Notes: generated from the sequence alone by a model not told the origin. Counted from the stretch's first letter, positions 9,125 through 17,447 are shown. The stretch is 43,595 nt of DNA from an uncultured Victivallales bacterium (GCA_903834675.1 CAILKC010000203.1:1-43595), one strand, 5' to 3'. Translations and numbers: made by a program.

Positions 9125-9153
9125 ATGACACCGTTTACCTTAGCCGCTATACT
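9125..9153 (+). promoter_or_regulatory. Sigma-70-like promoter for the formyltransferase gene
   Basis: ATGACA and TATACT hexamers (each 5/6 to consensus) are separated by 17 bases. The predicted start is near 9160, giving a leader of about 84 bases to the TTG at 9244. Its -10 overlaps the -10 of a minus-strand candidate. Confidence 0.5.
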
Positions 9154-9178
9154 ATGGAACCGTTACGGCAACTTTCAA
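9149..9178 (-). promoter_or_regulatory. Sigma-70-like promoter for the secreted protein/permease unit
   Basis: On the minus strand TTGAAA (5/6) and TAGTAT (4/6) are separated by 18 bases, about 100 bases upstream of the gene starting at 9043. The -10 element shares bases with the divergent plus-strand promoter, so the two would compete for polymerase. Confidence 0.4.
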
Positions 9179-9243
9179 CATGCCGCCTGCCGGGAGAGCA
9201 CGCCTGAGCAGAGGCGCAACCGCAGAGCCGGGAGAGAGGCGCT

Positions 9244-10167
9244 TTGAAACCGACCGTCAGGCCGCTGGTCGCAGGAAACGCGACCCGCCGCGCCCGCATC
9301 GCGCTCTTCCTGAGCGGCAGTGGCAGCAATGCCGAACGCGTGCTCGCGCGGATCCGCGCCGCGGTGGCCTCCCCCTGTGAGGTCGCCGTCCTCGTCACCG
9401 ATGCGCCGGAGAGCAGCCGGGCCCGCGAACTGGGTCGCCTCTACGACCTGCCTGTGATCGAGCATGATATCCGGCGCTTCTATGCCGAACACGGCGAGTC
9501 CTGTGTCTCCATCGCCACCCCGCGTGGTCAGGAGTTACGGGAACGCTGGACCGACGGCATCCGCCTGCGCCTGGCGCCGTATGCTATTGATTTCGCTGTA
9601 TTTGCCGGTTTTGTACCGCTGACCAATCTGACCCGCGATCTGCCCTGTCTGAATGTGCATCCCGGCGATCTTATGGTCCGTAAGGAGGGGCGCCGCCATC
9701 TCGTCGGTCTCCACACTGTACCCATCGAGCGCGCCATTCTGGAGGGACTCGACGAACTGCGTTCCAGCGTGATTCAGGCCCTGCCCTACAGCGCCGGCGC
9801 TGACATGGATAACGGCCCCATCCTCGGCCTCTCCGGACCGGTGCCCATCGACCTGCACGGAGCCGATTTGGACGACTTGCGTCGGCAGTTCCAGGCGCGC
9901 CCCGCACGACGCCCGAAAGACGGTTACGGCGACCCACTCGAGCGCCTCGCCAGAGCGCATCAGGACATCCTGAAGGAGCACGGCGACTGGGTTGTCCTGC
10001 CGCCGGTAGTCGAGGATGTCGCGGCCGGCCGTTTCGGCGCCGACGAGGTCGATGGACTCTGGTTCCGCCTGGGAACCGTATGGCATCCCATCGAGACGGT
10101 CGTCTACGCGGCCGATGGCAGCCGCGAGATCCGCTTTCGCTCCGTCGGCGACACGGCAACGGGTTGA
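9244..10167 (+). CDS. Formyltransferase-fold protein (PurN/Fmt-like)
   Basis: 307 residues with the formyl-transferase N-domain fold. SGSGSNAERVL (24-34) matches the phosphate-binding start of PurN. The catalytic trio of the family appears as N137 and H139 in LNVHPGD and D189 in the ADMDNGPIL segment. Residues 120-125 (FAGFVPL) are also family-like. The middle (residues 145-185) and the C-terminal half diverge from GAR transformylase, and the long tail is not typical. The acceptor is therefore uncertain: it may be a PurN variant or a formyltransferase for another amine or sugar. The TTG start at 9244 is preceded by a purine-rich GGGAGAGAGG, and no better in-frame start exists nearby. It ends 10 bases from the convergent secreted-protein gene. 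Confidence 0.72.
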   Translation: MKPTVRPLVAGNATRRARIALFLSGSGSNAERVLARIRAAVASPCEVAVLVTDAPESSRARELGRLYDLPVIEHDIRRFYAEHGESCVSIATPRGQELRERWTDGIRLRLAPYAIDFAVFAGFVPLTNLTRDLPCLNVHPGDLMVRKEGRRHLVGLHTVPIERAILEGLDELRSSVIQALPYSAGADMDNGPILGLSGPVPIDLHGADLDDLRRQFQARPARRPKDGYGDPLERLARAHQDILKEHGDWVVLPPVVEDVAAGRFGADEVDGLWFRLGTVWHPIETVVYAADGSREIRFRSVGDTATG

Positions 10168-10177
10168 CCTGCCGCCC

Positions 10178-11407
10178 TCATTGAGCCGGCGCCACGACGG
10201 CGGCGGGCTGGGCCTGCGCGGCGGGCACCCCCGTCGGCGCGGCGGGCACCCCCGTCGGCGCTCCCGGGGCTTCCGGGGCTGCCGGCGACCCCTTCGCCTG
10301 CAGTTCGAGCAGCGCCCGAAAGTCTTCCTCGGTCAGGTCGGCGACCAGAGACACCGAGTTCCCCTCCTGGCGGCTGTTGAGGCTCTCGATAAAGGGAATC
10401 GGTCGCCCAACGGCCTGCAGCAGCAGCATTTTGCCCATGGCCAGAACCATGCCGTCGATCACGGTCTTCATCTGGACCGCCTCCTGAGCCACGGCAAAAG
10501 TCCCCGTCAGGCGCATGGAGACCCGGTCCGAAGCGTTGGCGCCAAACACCACATTCTGCAACCCCGCGGTCGCCTGCATGGCGCTGGCCAACATCGGGTT
10601 CTGCCCCTGCATCCTGGCCCCGCTCTCCTTGGCCTTGGCGCGCAGAGCGTCCCCGGGGTCGAAGAACACGCTGAACAGAGAACCGGGCACGGCGCTGTCC
10701 AGGGCGGTCTTTATAGCCGCCGTGAACGGCACCGGCGTCGCGGCCGCCACCCGGTCCAGCGCCGCCTTGACATCCGCGGCGGTTCCGACGTAGATAGCGG
10801 TATCGCGGTCGAGCAGGGCCACGGTGAGTTCACGGGGAAGCATACTGTTCTTGCCGGGCTGATCAGGCCTGACGGCCGAGAGGGTGGCCGCCCCTTTGTA
10901 TTGGCCCGTCTCAAAGGTCAGCTCCAAGCCGCCTTCAGCCGCCGCATTGCCGAGCGCCAGGCGAATCTGAGGTAGACTCGCCGGCTTGGTCAACCGCAGG
11001 GCCCCAACCAGCCCTAACTGCTGCAAGGCCAGTTGCGTCGTCATACCCGCCTGCGGCGCGTCCACCAGGCTACGGACGCGGGCCGAAAGAAGCAGCGCCA
11101 CCACGTCTTCCTTGGCAATCCCCAGCGTCTCCACCCATTTGTCAAGATTGACCTGCATCGAACGGGCCTGACGGCCGGGCCCGGCCTTGGCCGCGAACTC
11201 GGCCTGAAGGGCAGCGGCTTTCGCCTGGATGGGCGCTTTCTGCAGGCCCGCGGCGTCCTCGGTCAACAGCAAGTCGGCATCCGGCACCACCCCGGCACGG
11301 AGAAAGCTGTCCTGCAAGGGGTCCCCGGCCTGGGCCAGGTTCGCCCGAAGAAACACCATCAGGGCCACCACGATGACCCTTGCCGAAGACCTTGGGATTG
11401 CGGTCAT
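10178..11407 (-). CDS. Predicted secreted protein with Ala/Pro tail, function unknown
   Basis: 409 residues. A signal peptide spans about residues 1-27 (VIVVALMVFLRANLAQA). The mature protein is Ala/Leu/Val-rich with alternating helices and strands. The last 40 residues are a low-complexity Ala/Pro/Gly tail containing two copies of GVPAAPT-like heptads. The ATG at 11407 has a perfect AAGGAG seven bases upstream. It is the last gene of the rpsP-pcnB-carboxypeptidase run, 40 bases after the carboxypeptidase. I recognise no conserved domain. The repeated LTKPASLPQIRLALG / DRDTAIYVGTAADVKAALD style suggests an envelope protein rather than an enzyme, but this is only an impression. Confidence 0.7.
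   Translation of the reverse strand: MTAIPRSSARVIVVALMVFLRANLAQAGDPLQDSFLRAGVVPDADLLLTEDAAGLQKAPIQAKAAALQAEFAAKAGPGRQARSMQVNLDKWVETLGIAKEDVVALLLSARVRSLVDAPQAGMTTQLALQQLGLVGALRLTKPASLPQIRLALGNAAAEGGLELTFETGQYKGAATLSAVRPDQPGKNSMLPRELTVALLDRDTAIYVGTAADVKAALDRVAAATPVPFTAAIKTALDSAVPGSLFSVFFDPGDALRAKAKESGARMQGQNPMLASAMQATAGLQNVVFGANASDRVSMRLTGTFAVAQEAVQMKTVIDGMVLAMGKMLLLQAVGRPIPFIESLNSRQEGNSVSLVADLTEEDFRALLELQAKGSPAAPEAPGAPTGVPAAPTGVPAAQAQPAAVVAPAQ
10218..10259. repeat. Two tandem 21-bp repeats in the tail of the secreted protein gene
   Basis: Two identical 21-base units (10218-10238 and 10239-10259) encode a duplicated seven-residue Pro/Ala/Gly stretch. The unit length preserves the frame. This is typical of slippage-prone coding repeats. 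Confidence 0.8.
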
Positions 11408-11447
11408 AGAGATCTCCTTGCGCTGTCGCCGTCGAGGCCGGGGCTCA

Positions 11448-12494
11448 TCAGGGAGCGGAGTAGGCCCACTCGATCAGGGCACTCGCCAGACTGTCACGCT
11501 CCGCACTCCGGGCACAACCCGTGACCACGGTAATCACCTGACGGCCGGCGCGCTCGCAGGTGGCAACCAGGCAGTACCCGGCCTTGTCCGTGAAGCCCGT
11601 CTTCATGCCGTTCACCCCGCGCACGCGGCCCACCAGACGGTTGGTATTGACCAACTGCGTCTTCTTGCCGTCCAGGCGCGGTTCCAGGTAACTGACCCGC
11701 GTTCCGCTCCATTCGACCACCTTCGGGAACTGCAACAGGCGCCCCGCCAGGTAGGCCAGTTCGACCGCGCTGCCGGTGTTCTCGAGTTGCGTCGGACCCT
11801 CAGGCAAACCATGCGCGTTATGGAAATTAAAGCTGGTAACCCCGAGCGTGGCGGCCCGTTCCTGCATGCGCTTGACGTAGGCGCTTTCAGACCCAGACAC
11901 CCTCTGGGCGATCAGAAAAGCCGCGTCGTTGGCGCTGTGAATCAGGGCGCAACGCATGATGTCTTGCAGGGGGAAGGTCTCGCGCGGATCAAGCCAGACT
12001 TGGCGACCGCCCACCTGCGCGGCTTCACGAGTCACCTGAACCGGCATGTTCAGGTCCATGTCCGTGCGGGTCTCGAGGTCCTGAACCAGGACCAGCACGG
12101 TCATCATCTTGGTGAGCGAGGCAATCGGCACGGCGCGGGTCTCAACCTTGCCCCAGAGCTGCTTGTGGGCCGACCAGTCGACCACGACGGCGGTACGACA
12201 ACCCGCCGCCGCCGCCTCGAGTTTCTGGGGTAAGGGTCGGACCTCGTTGGCAAAGAAGCCGACGGAGTAGGGGGCGATCATCTGACCCGCGGCGGGCGGA
12301 ACCACGGCCGCGGGGGCCTTGCCGGGCGGCTCTGGCGTGGGCGCTGCCGGAGCGCTAGGCGCCGACGCCACAGGCGCGCTCAACACGACCGCCGCCGCCG
12401 CCGGCTTCGGGCCACGCCAGACCTTGGGACCAAAGAACACCACCAGCAGAACGAGGTGAACCGCGACGACCGCAAATCCGATCCCGTATTTCAT
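11448..12494 (-). CDS. D-alanyl-D-alanine carboxypeptidase (peptidase S11, PBP5/6-like)
   Basis: Penicillin-binding serine hydrolase that trims the terminal D-Ala from peptidoglycan stem peptides in the periplasm. The three active-site motifs are in order and correctly spaced: SLTK (126-129, nucleophile S126), SAN (187-189) and KTG (298-300). An N-terminal hydrophobic segment (4-23) is a signal peptide or membrane anchor. A Pro/Ala linker (31-70) then separates it from the catalytic domain. At 348 residues it lacks most of the C-terminal beta-domain of E. coli DacA, so it is closer to the short DacF-type enzymes. Its ATG overlaps the pcnB stop by four bases. Confidence 0.92.
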   Translation of the reverse strand: MKYGIGFAVVAVHLVLLVVFFGPKVWRGPKPAAAAVVLSAPVASAPSAPAAPTPEPPGKAPAAVVPPAAGQMIAPYSVGFFANEVRPLPQKLEAAAAGCRTAVVVDWSAHKQLWGKVETRAVPIASLTKMMTVLVLVQDLETRTDMDLNMPVQVTREAAQVGGRQVWLDPRETFPLQDIMRCALIHSANDAAFLIAQRVSGSESAYVKRMQERAATLGVTSFNFHNAHGLPEGPTQLENTGSAVELAYLAGRLLQFPKVVEWSGTRVSYLEPRLDGKKTQLVNTNRLVGRVRGVNGMKTGFTDKAGYCLVATCERAGRQVITVVTGCARSAERDSLASALIEWAYSAP

Positions 12495-13726
12495 GCCCCC
12501 TCGCGCCTGGCCTTCCGCGGCGCCCTCCTGCCTCGCGGTCGCGGGGCCGGTTCCGCCCCCGGCTCAGAGCTCTCCGCCGACATGGGCCAGCCTGCCAGAT
12601 TATCGTCGGGCCAGCCGCAGACACGCCCGGTGAGGGCATACAGCTCACGAGCGTACTTGTACTCGGGGTGCCGCACCAGGCGCGCCATGCGCACCCGACT
12701 GGCGAAGCGCGGCAGGAGAAGCGCGATGTCCCGTACCCGTGATGAGAAGAAGCGAGATACGGGAAAGGGGTTGAAGAAATCGTGCACGGCGTCCCGGCAT
12801 TGAAGCTCCACGGGGGGGTCGTAGGACCACAGGTCGCCGAGCTCAGTGCCTCCCAGGCGCGAGACCACGTAGGCCAAACACGCCGTGGTCAGCGCCAACG
12901 CCTTCGAGTTGGAGTACGTCCCGGCCTCCAGACGCAGGTCGCGCTCCCGCAGCATCCGGCGGGTGTGCTCCCCGGTCGGCGTCTCCCAGACCGTCGCCAG
13001 CATCGGCCAGTAGTGAGCCAGCAAGCCGTACTGCTGGAAAGCCTCGAGGATGGGCACCGTCCGACCCGTCGCCAGGATCTTCAGCAACTCCTCGAAAAGG
13101 CGACTCTGGCTGGCCAGAGCGATGCGCTCAACCCGCGCCCGCAACGCCTCCTCCAGACCAGACTCCAGGTGAAAACCGAACTGCCCAACGAGCTTGAGGG
13201 CGCGCAACATGCGCACCGGGTCCTCTTCCAGACGCGTCGCTGGGTCGCCAATAGCCCGGGCGCGACGCTCCTCCAGGTCGCGGACTCCGCCCACGAAATC
13301 GATGATGCCGCGCTCGCCGACCGGATCGTAGTACAGGGCGTTGACCGTGAGGTCGCGACGCTCCGCGTCTTGCTCAAGGGTGCCGTACTCATTGTCGCGC
13401 CAGATCATCACGCCGTCGTCGTTGAGACGTTCCCGCCGTTCCCCGGCCGAGGGCTCGCGCCGGAAGGTACTGATCTCGTAGATCTCCGAGCCGGCGTACA
13501 CATGGACCAGCCGGAAGCGCCGACCAATGATACGCGACTGGCGCCGCCCAAAAACGCGCCGGATGTCCTCAGGGGACGCGGCAGTGGCGATGTCGTAGTC
13601 CTTGGGTTCCAGGCCCATGAGCAGGTCGCGCACGGCGCCGCCAACGATGTAGGCTTCAAACCCGCCGTCCACAAGCTGCCCAATGATGCTGCGCACAACG
13701 GGCCTGATTTTCTGGCGTATGGGCAT
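12491..13726 (-). CDS. pcnB: Poly(A) polymerase / CCA-adding family nucleotidyltransferase, PcnB type
   Basis: Class II template-independent nucleotidyltransferase that adds 3' poly(A) tails (or CCA) to RNA. The N-terminal catalytic head contains YIVGGAVRDLLMG, the metal-binding DYDIATAA and RRDLTVNALYYD, followed by the neck motif RLEEDPVRMLRALKL. The C-terminal tail is basic and Arg/Pro-rich (PRPRGRRAPRKARREGA), as in gammaproteobacterial PcnB, and favours poly(A) polymerase over CCA-adding enzyme. Its 411 residues are close to the family norm. It lies 38 bases downstream of rnhB, and its stop overlaps the carboxypeptidase start. Confidence 0.88.
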   Translation of the reverse strand: MPIRQKIRPVVRSIIGQLVDGGFEAYIVGGAVRDLLMGLEPKDYDIATAASPEDIRRVFGRRQSRIIGRRFRLVHVYAGSEIYEISTFRREPSAGERRERLNDDGVMIWRDNEYGTLEQDAERRDLTVNALYYDPVGERGIIDFVGGVRDLEERRARAIGDPATRLEEDPVRMLRALKLVGQFGFHLESGLEEALRARVERIALASQSRLFEELLKILATGRTVPILEAFQQYGLLAHYWPMLATVWETPTGEHTRRMLRERDLRLEAGTYSNSKALALTTACLAYVVSRLGGTELGDLWSYDPPVELQCRDAVHDFFNPFPVSRFFSSRVRDIALLLPRFASRVRMARLVRHPEYKYARELYALTGRVCGWPDDNLAGWPMSAESSEPGAEPAPRPRGRRAPRKARREGA

Positions 13727-13764
13727 GATGGCGTGGTTCAGCTCTTGGTGCTAGCCCGCAGCCG

Positions 13765-14475
13765 TCAGTCCGCGACGTGCAGGGCGCCGAACGGCAACTC
13801 CGGTTGGGCGGAACGCACGACCCCGCATTGCGCCACCGGCGCGAAGGACCGGCGGTGCAGGGGGGTTGGCCCCAGGCGGGATAAGGCGTCCATATGTTGG
13901 CGCGTACCGTAACCCTTGTGCCGGGCAAATCCATAGCCCGGATACTCGGCGTCTAAACGGACCATCAAGGCATCCCGGTAGACCTTCGCCACAATGCTGG
14001 CCGCCGCGATGCTGGCGCTGCAAGCGTCGCCCTTGACAATGAACTCGGCAGGCAGCGGGAAGTTCGGGGGCCGTAGCCCATCGACCAAGGCCAGGTCAAC
14101 GGCGGTGCGGAGGTTCTGCAAGGCCAGGACCATGGCCTCGATCGTGGCCCGCAAGATGTTGATCTCATCGATGCGGGTGACACTGACCTCGGCCAGACCC
14201 ATACGCACGCCAGGATGAGCCCGCAGGATCGCGGCAAGCGCTTCCCGGCGGCTGGCGCTGAGCGTCTTCGAATCCGCCACCGTGAGGTCGATGCCGCCGG
14301 GGGGAAGCATAACCGCCGCGGCAACGACCGGACCGGCCAACGGACCGCGACCAACCTCGTCGACGCCAGCCACAGCGCGATACCCCCGCGCCTGCGCCCG
14401 TCGCTCATGAACGTAGAGGTCCACGGTTTCCGCCCCGGCTCGACCGGCAAGGCTCCGGGGGCGACGCAGCATCAC
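13765..14475 (-). CDS. rnhB: Ribonuclease HII
   Basis: Removes ribonucleotides and RNA primers from RNA:DNA hybrids. The catalytic segment AGVDEVGRGPLAGPV supplies the first Asp-Glu pair. DSKTLSASRRE, the Asp of LALVDGL and the SIVAKVYRD segment complete the active site. The GYGTRQHMDAL motif is also characteristic. GTG at 14475 or ATG at 14472 both overlap the rplS stop, so translation is coupled to rplS. A 20-residue N-terminal extension precedes the fold. Confidence 0.95.
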   Translation of the reverse strand: MMLRRPRSLAGRAGAETVDLYVHERRAQARGYRAVAGVDEVGRGPLAGPVVAAAVMLPPGGIDLTVADSKTLSASRREALAAILRAHPGVRMGLAEVSVTRIDEINILRATIEAMVLALQNLRTAVDLALVDGLRPPNFPLPAEFIVKGDACSASIAAASIVAKVYRDALMVRLDAEYPGYGFARHKGYGTRQHMDALSRLGPTPLHRRSFAPVAQCGVVRSAQPELPFGALHVAD

Positions 14476-14819
14476 TCCGACTGCTGTTCCTTGACGCGGG
14501 CGGACTTACCGACCAGATCGCGCAGGTAGTACAGCTTGGCCCGGCGCACGCTGCCGTGACGCACGACCGTGAAGCCCGCAATCCGCGGGCTGTGCAAGGG
14601 GATCACACGCTCCAGCCCCTGGCCATAGGAGACCCGCCGAAGCGTAACGCTTTGGGCGATGCCCTGACCATTCCGGGCGATAACCGTCCCGGTAAACGCC
14701 TGGATGCGCTCCTTGCCGCCCTCGACGATGCGGACGTCAACCTGAAGCGTGTCCCCGATGTTGAACTCGGGAACGCCAGTCTTCATGTTCTCACGGTGGA
14801 TTTTCTGAATCTTATTCAC
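14472..14819 (-). CDS. rplS: 50S ribosomal protein L19
   Basis: Large-subunit protein at the 30S-50S interface. The sequence from [11 protein letters not shown] through [22 protein letters not shown] to [21 protein letters not shown] is a full-length L19 of 115 residues. The GTG at 14819 overlaps the trmD stop (GTGA) and has GGAG upstream. A longer reading frame from 14897 lies entirely inside trmD and is not needed. Confidence 0.97.
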   Translation of the reverse strand: MNKIQKIHRENMKTGVPEFNIGDTLQVDVRIVEGGKERIQAFTGTVIARNGQGIAQSVTLRRVSYGQGLERVIPLHSPRIAGFTVVRHGSVRRAKLYYLRDLVGKSARVKEQQSE

Positions 14820-15508
14820 GGACTGTCTCCAAAACGGCGCTGCAGCAACTCCGGCCGGCGTGCCGCGGTCCGCACCAGCGACTGCTCCCTGCGCCAATGC
14901 TCAATTTTAGCATGGTCACCCGAGAGCAGCACCTCGGGCACCCGCATGCCACGGAACTCGGCCGGCCGGGTATACTGTGGGTATTCCAACCAGCCGTCAC
15001 GCCCAAACGACTCATCCTCACTGGACTCGTCCGCGCCCAACACACCAGGCAGCAGACGAATCACGGCGTCGGCCACGACCACCGCCGCGATCGTGCCATT
15101 GGTCAGCACGTAATCGCCGAGGGATACCTCCGCATCGAAAAGTACCTGCCGCGCCCGTTCATCTACCCCTTCGTAATGGCCGCACACCAGAACCAGATGA
15201 GGCAGGGCCGCAAACCGCTTCGCCGTCTCCTGTCGGAAGGGCTGCCCCTGCGGGCTCAGAAGCACGACATACGCAGCCGCGGTCGCCACCTGTTCCACCG
15301 CCGCAAACAGCGGTTCCGGCTTCAACACCATCCCCGCACCGCCACCATACGGGGTATCGTCGACGGTTCCATGGCGGTCTGGCGCGAAGCTCCTAGGATT
15401 CGTGTAGCGAATCTCGACCAGCCCACGCTCCCGGGCCCGCCCGACGATGGACTCGCGCAGCGGCCCCTCGCAGATGCCAGGGAAAAGGGTGACTATATCC
15501 AGGCGCAT
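14816..15508 (-). CDS. trmD: tRNA (guanine-N1-)-methyltransferase
   Basis: SPOUT-class enzyme that methylates G37 of tRNAs from S-adenosylmethionine and so prevents +1 frameshifting. Visible motifs: [11 protein letters not shown] at the N-terminus, [27 protein letters not shown], the trefoil-knot segments [14 protein letters not shown] and [30 protein letters not shown], then [22 protein letters not shown]. It is full length at 230 residues. It begins only 11 bases after the KH-protein gene, with no rimM between them. Confidence 0.97.
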   Translation of the reverse strand: MRLDIVTLFPGICEGPLRESIVGRARERGLVEIRYTNPRSFAPDRHGTVDDTPYGGGAGMVLKPEPLFAAVEQVATAAAYVVLLSPQGQPFRQETAKRFAALPHLVLVCGHYEGVDERARQVLFDAEVSLGDYVLTNGTIAAVVVADAVIRLLPGVLGADESSEDESFGRDGWLEYPQYTRPAEFRGMRVPEVLLSGDHAKIEHWRREQSLVRTAARRPELLQRRFGDSP

Positions 15509-15519
15509 CCGGCCCCGCG

Positions 15520-15888
15520 TCAGTCCTGTACTTCAACATTGACGCGCTTGCCCATCCGCCCGCCGGCCCCGTTGGCCAAGGCGCGGATGGCCGCAATCGT
15601 CCTGCCGCTCTTGCCGATGATCTTACCGATATCTTTCTTCTCGCAACTTACGGTCAGCACGGTGGCCCGCTCCGTCTCCGCGGTTGTGACCCGCACGCTG
15701 TCCGGATTGTCCACCAAAGCGCGAATGACGTACAGAACAAAGCCTTCAATGCCCTCGCCGTCCGCCACCGCAGTCGTCTGGACCGTCGGCGTAGGCGCGG
15801 CCCCCGCGCTGGGGTTTGGGCCGGAACTGGGGCTGGGGCTAGCGCTGTTTGCGGGCCCCGCAAACAGTTTCTTGAAAAACTCAATCAT
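15520..15888 (-). CDS. khpA: KH-domain RNA-binding protein KhpA with N-terminal linker extension
   Basis: The C-terminal 77 residues form a single type II KH domain with the [13 protein letters not shown] loop (GxxG RNA-contact motif as GKSG). This is the YlqC/KhpA family, which usually pairs with KhpB and binds small RNAs or mRNAs. Most homologues are about 75-85 residues. Here 122 residues include an N-terminal amphipathic start ([11 protein letters not shown]) and a Ser/Pro/Ala linker (15-40). It sits between rpsP and trmD, as in many bacteria. Confidence 0.9.
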   Translation of the reverse strand: MIEFFKKLFAGPANSASPSPSSGPNPSAGAAPTPTVQTTAVADGEGIEGFVLYVIRALVDNPDSVRVTTAETERATVLTVSCEKKDIGKIIGKSGRTIAAIRALANGAGGRMGKRVNVEVQD

Positions 15889-15909
15889 GATCCCGTCCCC
15901 TCGCTCGCG

Positions 15910-16296
15910 TTAAACGCCGACTTTGGCCGGGGCTTCGGTCGAGGCCGGGGCTGCGGTCGGGGCCGGAACTTCGGTCGGGGCCGGAACTTCGGTCGGGGCC
16001 GGGGCGGTCTCGGCCGCAGGCTGGGGTGCGGTCTTGACGATGGGCTTCACACTCATCTGCACGCCGGCACGGGCGCGCTTGATGATAGCGGCCACGGTCT
16101 CGCTGGCCTGAGCCCCGCACCCGAGCCAGTAATCAGCGCGCTCCAAGTCGACGCGCTCGGTCTTGTGGCGAGGGTCGTACATGCCGATGTTTTCGATGAA
16201 GCGACCGTCGCGCGGGCTACGCCCATCTGCCACGACGATACGGTGACAAGGCTCGTTGACCTTGCCTGACCTGCGAAGTCTGATCTTCACTGCCAT
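15910..16296 (-). CDS. rpsP: 30S ribosomal protein S16 with Ala/Pro-rich C-terminal tail
   Basis: Small-subunit assembly protein. The canonical fold is residues 1-83: MAVKIRLRRSGKVNEPCHRIVVAD at the start, DGRFIENIGMYDP in the middle and DYWLGCGAQASETV near the end. Residues 84-128 are a tail of repeated APTEVP-type hexapeptides, encoded by an 18-bp tandem repeat. Most S16 proteins stop near residue 80-90. AGGA lies nine bases before the ATG at 16296. It is the first gene of the long ribosomal/RNA-processing operon. Confidence 0.97.
   Translation of the reverse strand: MAVKIRLRRSGKVNEPCHRIVVADGRSPRDGRFIENIGMYDPRHKTERVDLERADYWLGCGAQASETVAAIIKRARAGVQMSVKPIVKTAPQPAAETAPAPTEVPAPTEVPAPTAAPASTEAPAKVGV
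15923..16009. repeat. 18-bp tandem repeat within rpsP tail
   Basis: About four to five 18-base units encode the hexapeptide tail of S16. Units at 15959-15976 and 15977-15994 are identical. Flanking units (15923-15940, 15941-15958) are diverged. Confidence 0.8.
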
Positions 16297-16529
16297 GTCT
16301 GTCAGTTCCTTACTCGACGGTCCCGTCCAGCCTGTGCTTCCGTGCGTGCCACTTCAGGGGCACCGGTGCGGCCCCGTGGGAACCCCGGCGTTCCGCGCTG
16401 CACGTCTCCGCCAAACCGCTCGCAGGGTACGGGTACACACAGCCCGCCCGGGAGCCGATTCTAGAGAGGCTCGTCACGTCGGCAGCAGGCCCGCGGCCAA
16501 ACTGGTACCCGAAAAGCTGAAAACTGTGC

Positions 16530-16557
16530 AATATACACCGTGCCCCGGTCGCGGCAA
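16530..16557 (-). promoter_or_regulatory. Candidate promoter of the rpsP operon
   Basis: On the minus strand TTGCCG (4/6) at 16552-16557 and TATATT (5/6) at 16530-16535 are separated by 16 bases. Transcription would start near 16523, leaving a leader of about 227 bases before rpsP. The leader contains short GC-rich hairpins (for example a GACGG/CCGTC stem near 16320) but no leader type I can name. Confidence 0.45.
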
Positions 16558-16653
16558 CCGCAAGGCCTTCAATACCAAGCGAGGCGGCCGTCTTTTCCAC
16601 CGGCCACCGCCAGCCCCGCTGGCTTTTCCCGAAGTCTGGCGGCGGGAAAAAAG

Positions 16654-16915
16654 CGACCTGTGCAATAAGGATGGGCCGAGGTATTCAGCCCCAAAGAGGC
16701 GTTTCGGGCGCCCAGGGCAACGCCCTGGGTCCCTGTCCTTCCCGAGGTTTGAGCCCTGAAGGGGCGGACCATGCGACGTCGGCGTAAATGCCGGGCAGAT
16801 AACTCGCCCCTACAGGGCTCAAACCCATAACCGTCCTATTCCCAGGGCGTTGCCCTGGGCTGGTATGGCAACGCGCCTTCAGCGCTCCAGACGGACTCCC
16901 TTATTGCACAGGTCG
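16654..16915. mobile_element. MITE-like palindromic element with 17-bp terminal inverted repeats
   Basis: The ends are perfect 17-bp inverted repeats (16654-16670, CGACCTGTGCAATAAGG, and 16899-16915), flanked by the direct repeat AAAAAG (16648-16653 and 16916-16921) that could be a target-site duplication. Inside, paired blocks are arranged symmetrically. Two copies of a CCCAGGGC/GCCCTGGG hairpin lie at 16711-16729 and 16841-16859. A 13-bp arm GGTTTGAGCCCTG at 16746-16758 pairs with 16813-16825. GGGGCG at 16761-16766 pairs with 16805-16810. The whole can fold into one long hairpin. It has no coding capacity, so any movement would need a transposase in trans. Confidence 0.65.
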
Positions 16916-16923
16916 AAAAAGTC

Positions 16924-17400
16924 TCAGCCCATGCCGCTAAGTTTGCGCTGTAACTCGACCTGAAACTCGCGCACGTCATCCTGCGTCGGCCGTTTGCTGT
17001 TGGGAGTAGGGTTCAGTCCCAAACGCCCCATGGCATCGAGGAACCACTCCGCCTTGGCGCCCGAGGCAAAGGTGACCTCGCCACTCATGGCAGCGCCGGG
17101 CCGGACAAGCTTGCTGACCGTCACCACGGTACGGCCCTGGGGCTGCCCGCCGTCGAGATCGTCGAGGTCGTCGGCAGCCGCGGCATCGTCGTCGTCCAAG
17201 ACCGCGGCCTTGGCGGGCTCCGGCTTCCTGGCCGGTTCGCGTTGCTTCCACTTCACCGGCAGGTCAGCCGCCAGCAAGCGCAAGGCGAGGTAGGTCATCG
17301 GCATGGCATACTCGTGAGCGAGAAGCTTCTGCAGATCGGACAGGCTCATGCCCTCGCCGAGCTTCTGCGCGATCAATTGGTCACGTTCCTGGTCGGTCAT
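16924..17400 (-). CDS. Uncharacterised acidic-linker protein
   Basis: 158 residues, not recognised. Residues 1-47 are helical and resemble a small helix-turn-helix-like module (GEGMSLSDLQKLLAHEY then MTYLALRLLAADL). Residues 69-83 are a run of Asp/Ala (acidic linker). Residues 88-158 form a second, beta-rich then helical domain (TVVTVSKLVRPGAAMSGEVTF; VREFQVELQRKLSG). ATG at 17400 has GGAGG eight bases upstream, which is why I chose it over a longer frame. It is the last gene after the PIG-L deacetylase, 47 bases away. The MITE-like element begins directly downstream of its stop. Confidence 0.68.
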   Translation of the reverse strand: MTDQERDQLIAQKLGEGMSLSDLQKLLAHEYAMPMTYLALRLLAADLPVKWKQREPARKPEPAKAAVLDDDDAAAADDLDDLDGGQPQGRTVVTVSKLVRPGAAMSGEVTFASGAKAEWFLDAMGRLGLNPTPNSKRPTQDDVREFQVELQRKLSGMG

Positions 17401-17447
17401 ACGGCTATCCTCCGGGTTGCACCCTCTGCGCGGGGCGGCCGTCGGGT

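Noticed and set aside
14820..14897. Longer start for ribosomal protein L19
   Set aside because: The extension is inside trmD. L19 length and the GTGA overlap support the start at 14819.
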